From contig JADIIM010000048.1 of assembly GCA_015351705.1 (NCBI GenBank), positions 36,727 through 100,726 of the forward strand: a DNA stretch of 64,000 nt, read 5' to 3'. Made by a program: the position numbers and the translations under genes. The notes under the pieces are model-generated. The model did no database searches, was not told the origin of the DNA, and saw only the letters and a list, made by a program, of their open reading frames with translations. How positions within the stretch are numbered: position 1 is the stretch's first letter; each line of letters opens with the position of its first letter. This document shows, piece by piece, positions 35,324 to 44,527 of this stretch. Source of the stretch: Aeromicrobium sp. GTDB taxonomy: Bacteria; Actinomycetota; Coriobacteriia; Anaerosomatales; Anaerosomataceae.

Positions 35324-36591
35324 CGGACCTCACCTCCTCGCGCGGCCCACGTGAGCCGGGGCGGCGCAGGGACCGGTTCGCCGAGGCGGGTGGCCTGCTG
35401 TCCGGCGCGGTCGACACGCCACAGCGCGCCGTCGGCGACCACGAGCGCCTCAGCGGCGCCAGCGGCGTCCGCCTCGCGCAGGAGCGTGACCCCGGTGCGT
35501 CCCGGCGCCACGCGCACGCGCCAGCCGGCCGAGCGCAGCCCGGCGGCCTCGGCCAGCACGGCTGCCGGCTCCAGTCCGCCGAGGACCGCGTCCAGCGGCT
35601 CGGTCCGGGGGCTCACGCCCTGCTCCGCGAGCGCGATCATCACGCGTTCGAGGCCGAGTGCGAACCCCGCCGCGGGAGCCGGCGCGCCGAACGCGGCGAG
35701 CAGGCGGTCGTAGCGCCCGCCACCGGCGAGCGGCAGGCCGAGGCCCGGCGCGTACGCCTCGAGCTGCATCCCGGTGTAGTAGCCGAACGAGCGCATGATG
35801 CCGAAGTCGAGCGAGACGCGCCCGGTCATCTCGAGCGATTCGAGCGTGCGCCAGGTCTGCCGAAGGTCGCAGAGACACTCGGGCACACCGCACGCCGTGG
35901 CGTGGGCCATCGCCCGCTCGAGCGCGTCGGCGCCGCCGCGCAGACGCGGCACCTCCCGGAGCGCGGCCGCCGTCTCCGGTCCAAGCCCCTCCCGCGACGC
36001 AACCTGGTCGAGCTCGACCAGGTTGCGCGACTGCGCCGCGGCGATCGCCTCATCGCGCCAGACGGCCGGGCCGCCCGCGCGCTCGAGCACGGCACGGAAC
36101 AGCTCGGCGGTGCCGATGCTCACCGTGAACCGCGGGAGACCGGCGGCCTCGAGCGCCCCGACGAGCACCATGACGACCTCGCTGTCCGCCGCAGGGCCGC
36201 CCGTGCCGACGAGTTCGACGCCCACCTGCGTGAACTGGCGCGCCTGCCCACGCAGCGACGCGTGCTCGCGGAACACATCGGCGGCGTAGCGGACACGGTG
36301 TGGACCAGGCGTGTCCGACAGGCGCGAGGCGACCACGCGCGCGATGGGAACGGTCATCTCCGGACGCAGGGCGAGCAGCGCGCCGTCCAGGTCGATCAGA
36401 CGGAACGCGGTGCGATCGAGCATCGAGCCCACACCCGTCTCGAGGGTGCGGTACTCCTCGGCGACCGGGGTCTCGACGGGATCGTAGCCCCACGCCGAGA
36501 ACACCTCGCTCATGGCGGCAGCCACGAGCTCGCGCTCGCGCGCCGACTCGAACAAGACGTCGCGGAAACCGCGTGGCGTCACGAACTGCAC
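35320..36591 (-). CDS. hisZ: ATP phosphoribosyltransferase regulatory subunit
   Basis: HisRS-like regulatory protein of 423 residues that activates short HisG and mediates histidine feedback. It keeps class II synthetase-like segments (TPRGFRDVLFESARE, RPEMTVPIARVVASRL, FREHASLRGQARQFTQVGVELVG, GGGRYDRLLAAFG) but lacks an anticodon-binding domain typical of HisRS; its C-terminal 90 residues are variable. It is the first gene of the his operon; GAGGAGG precedes its GTG start. Confidence 0.93.
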   Translation of the reverse strand: MQFVTPRGFRDVLFESARERELVAAAMSEVFSAWGYDPVETPVAEEYRTLETGVGSMLDRTAFRLIDLDGALLALRPEMTVPIARVVASRLSDTPGPHRVRYAADVFREHASLRGQARQFTQVGVELVGTGGPAADSEVVMVLVGALEAAGLPRFTVSIGTAELFRAVLERAGGPAVWRDEAIAAAQSRNLVELDQVASREGLGPETAAALREVPRLRGGADALERAMAHATACGVPECLCDLRQTWRTLESLEMTGRVSLDFGIMRSFGYYTGMQLEAYAPGLGLPLAGGGRYDRLLAAFGAPAPAAGFALGLERVMIALAEQGVSPRTEPLDAVLGGLEPAAVLAEAAGLRSAGWRVRVAPGRTGVTLLREADAAGAAEALVVADGALWRVDRAGQQATRLGEPVPAPPRLTWAARGGEVR

Positions 36592-36611
36592 GTCGGGTCC
36601 TCCTCGGTTGC

Positions 36612-36673
36612 GTACTTTAGTACGGTAGAGTGCTACAGTACGGCAGTATCACACGTAGCGCGCCGCCGGTCAA
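36612..36673 (-). promoter_or_regulatory. his operon promoter with tandem TrpR-like operators
   Basis: On the minus strand TTGACC (36673-36668) and GATACT (36650-36645) are 17 bp apart, giving a start near 36638. Two 12-bp elements follow: GTACTTTAGTAC (36612-36623) and GTGCTACAGTAC (36630-36641), both built as GTACT-N2-AGTAC-type inverted half-sites, 18 bp apart centre to centre, lying on and just after the start point. The TrpR-family regulator gene at 40178 is the obvious candidate to bind them. Confidence 0.65.
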
Positions 36674-36705
36674 CCGGCCAGGGCGCGCGGACCGCCCTCG
36701 CAGCG

Positions 36706-39700
36706 CTAACGCTCGCAGATGGCGTCGGGGCCGAGCAGTTCCTTGAGCTCGGCGTGCAGCCCCGGCGCAGCCGCGTCGACCGCGTACTCGCCCCCCATCT
36801 TCAGCCGCTTGGCCGCTCCCCCGTTGAGCAGCTCCACAGCCACAGCATCGCGCCCGGGATACCGCGCAAGGATATCCTTGAACCGCGCACCGCCGCCGTT
36901 GTCCAGCAGCGCCAGAGGCGCGCGCACGACCAGCGTGCCCGGGGGCCGCTCGAAGCGTCCCTCGGCGGACAGCGGCTCCACCTCGTGGACGATGAGCTTC
37001 GTGCCCCGGTCGGACCGCTCGATCTTGGCCCGCACGCGCACGACGGCATCGACCGACATCACCTCACGGTAGCGGTCGTAGGTCTGCGGGAAGAGCACGC
37101 CTTCCATCGACCCCTCGAGGTCCTCGAGCACGAAGGTGGCCATGAGCTTGCCGGCTTTGGTGGCGATGCGCTCGAAGCTCGACACGATGCCCGCGAACCA
37201 GCCCGACTGGCCGTCACGGAACTCGTCGGTGGCGCCGAGCGACATCGTGCGCGCGGACTGGATCAGCGACGCGATGTCCGAGAGCGGGTGGTCGGAGACG
37301 TAGATGCCGAGCATCTCCTTCTCGAACGCGAGCTTCACGCCCTTGTCCCACTCGTCGTCGACCGGCTGCGGGATGTCGTCGGCAAGGCCGTGTTCCTCGG
37401 CGCAGAACAGGTCGAACATCGACGTCTGCCCGCACGCCGCATCGCGCTGCCGCTTGACCGCCGCGTCCACGCACGAGTCCATGAGTGACATCAGGTGCTT
37501 GCGCGTGTAGCCGGTGGAGTCGAACGCCCCGGCCTTGATGAGCGCCTCGAGCGTCTTCTTGTTCGCCTGCCGCATGTCCACGCGGCTGCAGAAGTCGTGG
37601 AGCGAGCTGAACGGACCGCCGTCCTTCCGCTCGGCCACGATCGTCTCGACGACGCCTTCACCGACGTTGCGGATGCCGGCGAGCCCGAAGCGGACCGCAC
37701 CGTCGACGGCGGTGAAGTCCTTGCCCGAGGAGTTCACGTCCGGCGGCAGGACCTTGATGCCCGCCTGGTTGCACGCGGCGATGTACTTGACGATGGTCTC
37801 GCTCTTGCCGGTGTAGCTCGTGAGCACCGCGGCCATGTACTCGAGCGGGTAGTGGGCCTTGAGATAGGCGGTCTGGTACGAGAGGAGCCCGTAGGCGGCC
37901 GCATGGCTCTTGTTGAACGCGTACTCGCCGAACTTCTCGATGTCGCTCCACACACGCTCGGCAAGCGCACGGTCGTAGTCGCGCTCCACCGCGCCCTCGA
38001 CGAACTCGGGCTTCAGGCCGTCGACGATGGCCATGATCTTCTTGCCCATGCCCTTACGGAGCTTGTCGGCCTTCGCCGCCGTGAAGCCGCCCATCTCCAT
38101 CGTGATGCGCATCGCCTGCTCCTGGTAGACGATGGCGCCGTAGGTCTCCTCCAGGATGTGCTTGATGCGGTCGTCGTAGTACGAGATGGCCTTGCGCCCA
38201 TGCTTGCGTGCAGTGAACTCCGGGATGGAGTCCATCGGACCGGGACGATACAGTGCGACCACCGCGACGAGGTCGGCGAAGCGGGTGGGCTTGAGGTCGC
38301 GCAGGACGCGCTTCATGCCGGGCGACTCCACCTGGAACACACCGTCGGTGTCGGCGCGCTGCAGAAGCCGCCAGGTCTTGGCATCGTCCATCGGGATGGC
38401 GTCGAGGTCGATCGCAACGCCGTGATGCTCCTCGATCGCCTTGACCGCCTTGGCGAGCACCGTGAGCGTGCGCAGGCCGAGGAAGTCCATCTTCAGCAGA
38501 CCGAGGTCGGCGATGACCGTGCCTTCGTACTGCGTGATCACCGAGCCGCCCTTGGTGTCGAGCTTGACGGGCGTATGGTAGTAGAGCGGGTCGCGACAGA
38601 TCACGACCGCCGCGGCGTGGATGCCCTCGCCCCGCACGACGTTCTCGAGCGACAGCGCCGCGTCGATGATGCGCGTCGTATCCGGGTCACCGGCGTATGC
38701 GTCCTTGAGGTCCGGCGAGTCCCTGAGCGCGATCTGCAGGTCCGAGAGCTTCTTGTCCTCGTCCTTGTCGCGGTCGATGCGCTCCGGCACGAGCTTCGCC
38801 ACTTTGTCGGGCACGGAGAACGGATACCCGAGCACGCGTCCGGCATCGCGGATCGCCGCGCGCGCCTTCATGGTGGAGTACGTGACGACCTGCGCCACCT
38901 TGTCCTCACCGTACTTCTTGCGCACGTACTCGATGACCTCACCGCGGCGCTCGTCGTCGAAGTCGATATCGATATCGGGCATCTCGGTGCGCTCGGGGTT
39001 CAGGAACCGCTCGAACAGCAGCCCGTGCTCGATCGGGTCGAGGTTGGTGATCCCGAGCGCGTAGCTGATGATCGACCCAGCCGCCGAGCCACGGCCGGGG
39101 CCCACCCCGATGCCGTGCTCCTTGGCCCACTTGACGAAGTCCGCCACGATCAGGAAGTACGCCGAGAGGCCCTTGGACGTGATGACCTCGAGCTCGGTCT
39201 CGAGCCGCGCGAGCGCCTCTTCGGGGACGGGGCTCCCGTAGCGGACCGCGAGCCCGTCGAGACACTCGGCGCGAAGATGGTCGTCCTCGCTGCGCCCGGC
39301 AGGTGTCTCGAAGACCGGGAGGATGATCCGGTCGAACTCGAGCTCGATGTCGCACGCCGCGGCGATCTCGCAGGTGTTCGCGAGCGCCTCGGGGTACCCG
39401 GGCAGCGCCGCGGCCATCTCCTCGGCGCTCTTGAGGAAGAACTGGTCTGAGGAGAACCGCATGCGCGAGCGGTCGTCGACCGTCGAGCCGGTCCCCACGC
39501 ACAGGAGCAGGTCCTGGGCGGCCGCATCTTCGGCCATGACGTAGTGGATGTCGTTGGTGGCCACCAGGCCCACGCCCATGTCGGCGGCCATGGAGGCGAT
39601 CTCGGCGTTGAGCTGCTTCTGGGTCACGCCGTTGTCGGCGGTGATGCCCTGCTCCTGGATCTCGAGATAGAAGTCGTCGCCGAACAGCGCCGCATATGTC

Positions 39701-40173
39701 TCCGCCCAACGGCGCGCGGCGGCGCTATCGCCCTGCTCGATCGACTTGCTCACGATGCCGCTCATGCATGCCGAGGTGCATATCAGCCCCTCGGTGTGCT
39801 CCTCGAGCAGTGCGAGGTCCACGCGTGGCTTGTAGTAGAAGCCGTGGGTGGACGCCTCGCTCACGATGGCCATCAGGTTCCGGTAGCCGGTCTCGTTCTT
39901 CGCGAGCAGGAGCAGGTGGTAGAGGTTGGGCTTGCCCTCGCGCGCGGTCCGTGAGTCCGGCGTGAAGTACGCCTCACAGCCGATGATAGGCTTCACGCCG
40001 GCCTTCTTCGCGGCCCGGTAGAACTCGACGGCACCGTACATCGCCCCGTGATCGGTCAGCGCGAGCGCGTCCTGCCCGACCTCGGCGGCGCGCTCTACGA
40101 GCCTCGAGATGCGCGCATGGCCGTCGAGGAGCGAGTACTCGGAGTGCGTGTGGAGATGGACGAACCCTGCCAT
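36706..40173 (-). CDS. dnaE: DNA polymerase III alpha subunit
   Basis: Replicative polymerase of 1155 residues, DnaE1 length. The N-terminal PHP domain is complete (HLHTHSEYSLLDGHARI, LALTDHGAMYGAVEF, VGLVATNDIHYV), followed by the C-family polymerase core with GVGPGRGSAAGS, the catalytic carboxylates in PDIDIDFDDERRGEV, GIHAAAVVICRDP, VALYRPGPMDSIP, YEFNKSHA-type EYAFNKSHAAAYGLLSYQTAYLKAHYP region, a helix-hairpin-helix and an OB-fold (about 990-1060). The beta-clamp-binding region is near the C-terminus. It follows the TrpR-family gene by 4 bp, an uncommon neighbourhood for dnaE. Confidence 0.97.
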   Translation of the reverse strand: MAGFVHLHTHSEYSLLDGHARISRLVERAAEVGQDALALTDHGAMYGAVEFYRAAKKAGVKPIIGCEAYFTPDSRTAREGKPNLYHLLLLAKNETGYRNLMAIVSEASTHGFYYKPRVDLALLEEHTEGLICTSACMSGIVSKSIEQGDSAAARRWAETYAALFGDDFYLEIQEQGITADNGVTQKQLNAEIASMAADMGVGLVATNDIHYVMAEDAAAQDLLLCVGTGSTVDDRSRMRFSSDQFFLKSAEEMAAALPGYPEALANTCEIAAACDIELEFDRIILPVFETPAGRSEDDHLRAECLDGLAVRYGSPVPEEALARLETELEVITSKGLSAYFLIVADFVKWAKEHGIGVGPGRGSAAGSIISYALGITNLDPIEHGLLFERFLNPERTEMPDIDIDFDDERRGEVIEYVRKKYGEDKVAQVVTYSTMKARAAIRDAGRVLGYPFSVPDKVAKLVPERIDRDKDEDKKLSDLQIALRDSPDLKDAYAGDPDTTRIIDAALSLENVVRGEGIHAAAVVICRDPLYYHTPVKLDTKGGSVITQYEGTVIADLGLLKMDFLGLRTLTVLAKAVKAIEEHHGVAIDLDAIPMDDAKTWRLLQRADTDGVFQVESPGMKRVLRDLKPTRFADLVAVVALYRPGPMDSIPEFTARKHGRKAISYYDDRIKHILEETYGAIVYQEQAMRITMEMGGFTAAKADKLRKGMGKKIMAIVDGLKPEFVEGAVERDYDRALAERVWSDIEKFGEYAFNKSHAAAYGLLSYQTAYLKAHYPLEYMAAVLTSYTGKSETIVKYIAACNQAGIKVLPPDVNSSGKDFTAVDGAVRFGLAGIRNVGEGVVETIVAERKDGGPFSSLHDFCSRVDMRQANKKTLEALIKAGAFDSTGYTRKHLMSLMDSCVDAAVKRQRDAACGQTSMFDLFCAEEHGLADDIPQPVDDEWDKGVKLAFEKEMLGIYVSDHPLSDIASLIQSARTMSLGATDEFRDGQSGWFAGIVSSFERIATKAGKLMATFVLEDLEGSMEGVLFPQTYDRYREVMSVDAVVRVRAKIERSDRGTKLIVHEVEPLSAEGRFERPPGTLVVRAPLALLDNGGGARFKDILARYPGRDAVAVELLNGGAAKRLKMGGEYAVDAAAPGLHAELKELLGPDAICER

Positions 40174-40177
40174 GCGC

Positions 40178-40495
40178 TTACTCGTCGCCGCCTTCCGGGT
40201 CCGCGAGCGGTCCGAGCGAGTCGATGACCGCCCGGTAGCCGCTGGCGCCGTAGTTCAGGCTCCGGCTGACTCGGCTGATCGTGGTGGACGACGCGCCGGT
40301 GGCCTGCTGGATGTCGGTGTAGTGCGCGCCGGCGTCGAGCATCCGTGCGACGGCGAGGCGCTGCGCCATGTCCTTGATCTCGCGGATGGTCGCCACGTCC
40401 TGGAGGAACGCGTAGACCTCGTCTGCGGTCCGGCATGCGGCGAACGCCTCAAGCAGCGCTTCGGCTTCAGACGTACGAAGACGGTCTGAGGACAC
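40178..40495 (-). CDS. TrpR-superfamily regulator, YerC/YecD (HisR-like) type
   Basis: Small DNA-binding protein of 105 residues starting at GTG 40495. The central DVATIREIKDMAQRLAVARML and the helix-turn-helix HYTDIQQATGASSTTISRVS (about 58-80) followed by SLNYGASGY match the YerC/YecD branch of the TrpR superfamily. A member of this branch has been proposed from comparative genomics as a histidine-operon repressor (HisR). The his promoter 3.6 kb downstream carries TrpR-like half-sites, which supports that role here. Its stop is 4 bp before dnaE. The frame upstream of 40495 lacks homology and is left out. Confidence 0.88.
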   Translation of the reverse strand: MSSDRLRTSEAEALLEAFAACRTADEVYAFLQDVATIREIKDMAQRLAVARMLDAGAHYTDIQQATGASSTTISRVSRSLNYGASGYRAVIDSLGPLADPEGGDE

Positions 40496-40520
40496 GATCG
40501 GGAGTCTCCCCCTTCTGCGG

Positions 40521-40551
40521 GTACGGCACGCAAGATGGTGTGTCCATAGTA
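40521..40551 (-). promoter_or_regulatory. Possible promoter of the TrpR-family gene
   Basis: On the minus strand GTGCTACTATGG contains a -10-like TACTAT (40551-40546). Its first seven bases equal those of the his operator GTGCTACAGTAC, and TGCCGTAC at 40528-40521 also occurs beside the his -10 box. This hints at autoregulation, but no good -35 box is seen and the matches are short. Confidence 0.3.
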
Positions 40552-40643
40552 GCACCGGAGTGCCAGATGATGGGGTGAGCGGCGTCAGGCGGCACGACGT
40601 TTCCGATAGGCGGTCGCACCGGCACCGCGCGTCGCGGCGCCGC

Positions 40644-41393
40644 CTAGACGACGTGGTTGATGAGGCTCCCGATGCCCTCGATGCGCACTTCGACCACGTC
40701 ACCGCTGACCATCGGACCCACGCCCGAAGGCGTGCCGGTGAGGACGACGTCGCCGGGAAGCAGGGTCATCACCTTGCTGATGAAGCTCACGAGTTCGAAC
40801 GGATCGAAGATCATGTCCGCGGTGCTCGCGTGCTGGCGCAGCTCACCGTTGACGTAGCTCTCGATGGTGAGGTCGCGTGGGTCGAGATCGGTCTCCACCC
40901 ACGGGCCGAGGGGGCAGAAGGTGTCGAACCCCTTCGCCCTCGCCCACTGGCCGTCCTTGCGCTGGAGCGTGCGGCTCGTCACGTCGTTGGCACACAGGAA
41001 CCCGAGGACGTGTGCGTGTGCCTCGGCAGCGGTCACGTTGTGCGTGCGCCGCCCGATGACCACCGCAAGCTCGGCCTCGTAGTCCACCGAGTCAAGACCG
41101 GACGGTATGTGGATCTCGGCGCCCTGGCCGACCACGGCGGTGGGCGGCTTGAGGAAGATCACCGGCTCGTCGGGAAGCGCGTGTCCCATCTCGAGCGCAT
41201 GCGCACGGTAGTTGATGCCGACGCACACGACCTTGGTGGGCACGACCGGCGCGAGCAGCTGGGCGTGCGGCAGTGAGACGACGCCTTCGGGCTCCCACGC
41301 GGCGAACGGTTCGTCGGATATGAGCGTGACCGAGCTCTCGTCGGCCAGCCCGTACCGGACGTCCTCGTCCTGGAATATGCGAACGACCCGCAC
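40644..41393 (-). CDS. Fumarylacetoacetate hydrolase-family protein
   Basis: Metal-dependent FAH-fold enzyme of 249 residues. The core reads CVGINYRAHALEMG, PVIFLKPPTAVVG, the metal ligands in DYEAELAVVIGRRTHNV and CANDVTSRTLQRKDGQWARAKG-type region, and the end GDVVLTGTPSGVGPM. Family members act as acylpyruvate hydrolases, oxaloacetate decarboxylases or isomerases in aromatic-acid breakdown; which applies here is open. GTG 41393 is chosen because GGAGGAGAGGGA precedes it. There are no aromatic-degradation genes nearby, so an oxaloacetate/acylpyruvate housekeeping role is favoured. Confidence 0.88.
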   Translation of the reverse strand: MRVVRIFQDEDVRYGLADESSVTLISDEPFAAWEPEGVVSLPHAQLLAPVVPTKVVCVGINYRAHALEMGHALPDEPVIFLKPPTAVVGQGAEIHIPSGLDSVDYEAELAVVIGRRTHNVTAAEAHAHVLGFLCANDVTSRTLQRKDGQWARAKGFDTFCPLGPWVETDLDPRDLTIESYVNGELRQHASTADMIFDPFELVSFISKVMTLLPGDVVLTGTPSGVGPMVSGDVVEVRIEGIGSLINHVV

Positions 41394-41547
41394 GCGTTCC
41401 CTCTCCTCCACTGGGGCGCCGACCGACGTCCTCGAAGACGGCGGTGTGCACTCGCTCGGCGCCTAACGGTCTTTTCCACACCACCGATGCGGAATCCTGC
41501 CGGACACGGCCCGGAATTCAGAGCGGTTCAGGTTTCGCGACACCCGT

Positions 41548-41573
41548 CCGGCCCGCGTCTGACGCGTGGCCGG
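41548..41573 (-). terminator. Strong hairpin after the MFS gene
   Basis: CCGGCC-CGCGT (41548-41558) pairs with ACGCG-T-GGCCGG (41562-41573) around a 3-base loop, with one bulged T. It begins 8 bp after the MFS stop on the minus strand. No T-run follows, so it is a terminator-like hairpin rather than a canonical intrinsic terminator. Confidence 0.5.
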
Positions 41574-41580
41574 CCCCGCC

Positions 41581-42813
41581 TCAGGCCACCTCGCGCGCGA
41601 CATCGGGCGGAAGGACGATCGCGGCCGCCCGGTGCCGATCGATGCGCCCGGAGAAGCCGACGCCGACGAGCGCGATCACCGCCACGATGAGCCCCCCGCC
41701 GATGAGCGTCTCCTGGATGCCGATCGACGCTGCGAGCACCGGTACGAACGCGAGCGGGACGAGCTCCCCGGCGCTGCGGTGCCACTGCGTGGTGCCCACG
41801 ATCCGCCCGACGTACTCGTGCGGCGAATCGAGGTGCAGCAGGGTGCGCAGCAGCGGCTCGGTAGCGCCAAGGAACGAGCCCCACGCGAGCGCGCCCACGG
41901 CGATCAGCCGAAGATCGGTCGAACCCACGTACAGCACGGTCCCCAGACCGCACAGCACGACCAGCGACGCGAGCCCGCGGGCGGAGATGATCTTCTGCGG
42001 AAGGCGCGGGAGCAGGGCGGCGCCCGAGATGAGGCCGATGCCGTAGGCAGTGTTCATCCAGCCGATCCACGCGACGTCCACGCCCACGACGTCGCGGTAG
42101 AACAGCGGCTCAAGTGCGGAGAACGCCCCGAAGCCGAACCACACCGCCGTTCCCATGAAGATGTAGAAGCGCAACGACCGCGAGGTGTACGCGAGCCGCA
42201 GGCCACTCGTGAACTCGGTCCACGCATTGCCGCTCACGTGCGCCCGTGGCGTCTCGTCGATACGGGTGAACCACGCGGCCACTCCCGCGGCCGCACACGC
42301 GAGCGCGGTCATGACGAACACGGCGGCGATGCCCACGTTCTGGGAGAGCACGGCGGCGACAGCCGGTCCGAGCACGAACCCCAGCGCTGCCCCGCCCTCG
42401 ATGAAGGCGTTCGCACGCTCGAGCGGCTTGGCCCCCTCGACGATGTACGGCGCGAACGACGCACCCGCGGTCCAGGTGGGCACGCCGAACAGCGCGTACA
42501 CAGCCGAGCACGCGACGAAAGGCATGAACGAGTCCACGAACAGCATCGCGATCAGCGGCGGGATGCTGAAGACCTCGGCCCAGACCATGACCCTGCGCGG
42601 GCCGAACCGGTCGATCAGCACGCCGGCCGTCAGCGAGCCGACGATCGCCGCCATGCCGTTGACGAACGACATCCCGGCGAGATGTCCGGGAGTGGCCTCG
42701 AAGACGTACGCGGCCGTGCCCCACACGCCGATGAACCAGACGGCAGCACCGCCGAAACGGGATATGAAGCGCGCGAAGACGACGAGCGCGAGGTTGCGGT
42801 TTCTGCGCAGCAT
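41581..42813 (-). CDS. Major facilitator superfamily transporter
   Basis: Polytopic membrane protein of 410 residues with about twelve hydrophobic segments, typical of the MFS-3/enterobactin-exporter-like group. It begins MLRRNRNLALVVFARFISRFGG and has the loop 2-3 motif AGVLIDRFGPRRVMVWAEV (motif A). The second half has LLPRLPQKIISARG and GATEPLLRTLLHLDSPHEYVGRIVG. The family exports drugs or siderophores; the substrate is unknown. A 136-bp gap with a hairpin separates it from cimA upstream. Confidence 0.88.
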   Translation of the reverse strand: MLRRNRNLALVVFARFISRFGGAAVWFIGVWGTAAYVFEATPGHLAGMSFVNGMAAIVGSLTAGVLIDRFGPRRVMVWAEVFSIPPLIAMLFVDSFMPFVACSAVYALFGVPTWTAGASFAPYIVEGAKPLERANAFIEGGAALGFVLGPAVAAVLSQNVGIAAVFVMTALACAAAGVAAWFTRIDETPRAHVSGNAWTEFTSGLRLAYTSRSLRFYIFMGTAVWFGFGAFSALEPLFYRDVVGVDVAWIGWMNTAYGIGLISGAALLPRLPQKIISARGLASLVVLCGLGTVLYVGSTDLRLIAVGALAWGSFLGATEPLLRTLLHLDSPHEYVGRIVGTTQWHRSAGELVPLAFVPVLAASIGIQETLIGGGLIVAVIALVGVGFSGRIDRHRAAAIVLPPDVAREVA

Positions 42814-42882
42814 GAAGACGGCTTCCTACGACGTTGAACAGGCGGTGCGCGGGCACCAGGTCGGTGAGTCTATACGAACTCC

Positions 42883-42906
42883 GTCCGCAAGTATACGACT
42901 GCGGAC
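42883..42906. terminator. Perfect 7-bp hairpin between cimA and the MFS gene
   Basis: GTCCGCA (42883-42889) and TGCGGAC (42900-42906) enclose a 10-base loop containing GTATAC. It lies 44 bp after the cimA stop. The loop also contains TATACT on the minus strand, a possible -10 box for the MFS gene, so the site may end one transcript and start the next. TATACGA occurs twice here (42871-42877 and 42892-42898). Confidence 0.4.
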
Positions 42907-42949
42907 GCGACCGGCTGCAACACTTCGGTAACGAAGCGCCGGGGCCGCG

Positions 42950-44521
42950 CTACTCCCCGCCGGACCGCGGATGCGCGAGCCCGAACTCCACCGCGTCGAC
43001 GAGCGCCTCCCACGACGCCTCGATGATGTTCTCGCTCACGCCGACCGTTCCCCAGCTCTTCTCGCCGTCGCCCGACTCGATGAGCACGCGCGTCACCGCT
43101 CCGGTGCCCTTCTTCTCGTCGAGCACGCGCACCTTGAAGTCGGTGAGCTCGATCGCGTCGAGCGCCGGGTAGAACCGGCCGATCGCGATGCGCAGTGCGC
43201 CGTCGAGGGCGTTGACGGGGCCGTTGCCCTCGGCAGTGGCGATGAACCGCTGCCCCCCCACATGGATCTTGATCGTGGCCTCGGTCATCACGCGGCCGTC
43301 TTCGCGCTTCTCCATGAGGCACCGGAAACTCTCGAGCGTGAAGAACGGCTCGTACGTGCCGAGCTCCTTCTTGAGCATGACCTCGAGGCTGGCATCGGCC
43401 GCCTCGAAGGAATACCCGCGGTGCTCGAGCTCCTTGATGCCGTCGAGCACACGCGCGACCGTGGCCTGGTCGCCGGTGAGATCGATGCCGAGTTCCGCGG
43501 CCTTCATCGTGAGCGATGCGCGGCCAGCAAGCTCGCTCACCACCACGCGCGCGAGGTTGCCCACGTGCGCGGGGTCGATGTGCTCGTACGCCTCGGGCAG
43601 ACGCGCGGCCGCACTCGCGTGCACGCCGCCCTTGTGCGCGAACGCGCTCGCGCCCACGTACGGGTGGTGCGGGTCGGGCGCGATGTTGGCGGTCTCAGCG
43701 ATGAAGTGCGAGACCTCGGTGAGCAGGCGGAGCTGGTCTGCCGAGATGCAGTCGTCTCCCATCTTGAGCACGAGCGACGGGATGATCGCGATGAGGTCCG
43801 CGTTGCCGGCGCGCTCGCCGTAGCCGTTGGCGGTGCCCTGCACGTGCGCGCAGCCGGCGTCGAGGGCCACGAGCGAGTTGGCCACCGCGCATCCCGCATC
43901 GTTATGCGCATGGATGCCGAGCGTCACACCCGGGAGCGCCTCTGCCACCTCACGCACCACGCGCGCGACCACGTGAGGCAGCGTGCCGCCGTTGGTGTCG
44001 CAGAGCACGATCGCGTCCGCCCCCGCCTCGGCAGCAGCACGGCAGACCTCGAGCGCGTACGGCGCGTTGGCGCTGTAACCATCGAAGAAGTGCTCGGCGT
44101 CGAAGAACACCGTGCGGCCGGCGGCCTTGAGATGCGCCACGCTGTCGCGCGCCATGCGGACGTTCTCCTCGAGTGCTGCGTGAAGGGTCTCGGTCACGTG
44201 CAGGTCCCACGCCTTGCCGAAGATGCACAGCGCCGTGCAGCCGGTCTCGAGCAGGGCCCGCAGGCCCTCGTCCTCGGCGGCAGCGACACCCTTGCGGCAC
44301 GTCGCACCAAAAGCGGTGATCACGGCCTGCTCGAGCCGTAGGCCTCTCGCACGCTCGAAGAACTCTATGTCCTTGGGATTGGAGCCGGGAAAGCCGCCCT
44401 CGATGTAGTGCACGCCGAGGTCGTCGAGTCGCGCGGCGATGCGCAGCTTGTCATCGACCGACAGCGAGAGCCCTTCTCGCTGCGTCCCATCGCGGAGCGT
44501 GGTGTCGTAGAGGGTGACCAT
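42950..44521 (-). CDS. cimA: Citramalate synthase
   Basis: Enzyme of 523 residues of the isopropylmalate/homocitrate synthase family, CimA subgroup. Catalytic-barrel landmarks are YDTTLRDGTQREGLSLSVDDKLRIA, EGGFPGSNPKD, GIHAHNDAGCAVANSL, VQGTANGYGERAGNADL and GASAFAHKGGVHASA; a LeuA-type allosteric dimer domain occupies about 390-515. Citramalate synthase condenses pyruvate with acetyl-CoA, giving 2-oxobutyrate for isoleucine without threonine; the fragments in SNPKDIEFF and the length favour CimA over LeuA. It follows ilvE by 6 bp, and LeuB and LeuD in this window can serve both leucine and this route. Confidence 0.92.
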   Translation of the reverse strand: MVTLYDTTLRDGTQREGLSLSVDDKLRIAARLDDLGVHYIEGGFPGSNPKDIEFFERARGLRLEQAVITAFGATCRKGVAAAEDEGLRALLETGCTALCIFGKAWDLHVTETLHAALEENVRMARDSVAHLKAAGRTVFFDAEHFFDGYSANAPYALEVCRAAAEAGADAIVLCDTNGGTLPHVVARVVREVAEALPGVTLGIHAHNDAGCAVANSLVALDAGCAHVQGTANGYGERAGNADLIAIIPSLVLKMGDDCISADQLRLLTEVSHFIAETANIAPDPHHPYVGASAFAHKGGVHASAAARLPEAYEHIDPAHVGNLARVVVSELAGRASLTMKAAELGIDLTGDQATVARVLDGIKELEHRGYSFEAADASLEVMLKKELGTYEPFFTLESFRCLMEKREDGRVMTEATIKIHVGGQRFIATAEGNGPVNALDGALRIAIGRFYPALDAIELTDFKVRVLDEKKGTGAVTRVLIESGDGEKSWGTVGVSENIIEASWEALVDAVEFGLAHPRSGGE

Positions 44522-44527
44522 GGTCGC

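Noticed and set aside
37495..39450. Plus-strand frame of 651 codons over dnaE
   Set aside because: Antisense shadow; dnaE motifs on the minus strand are complete.
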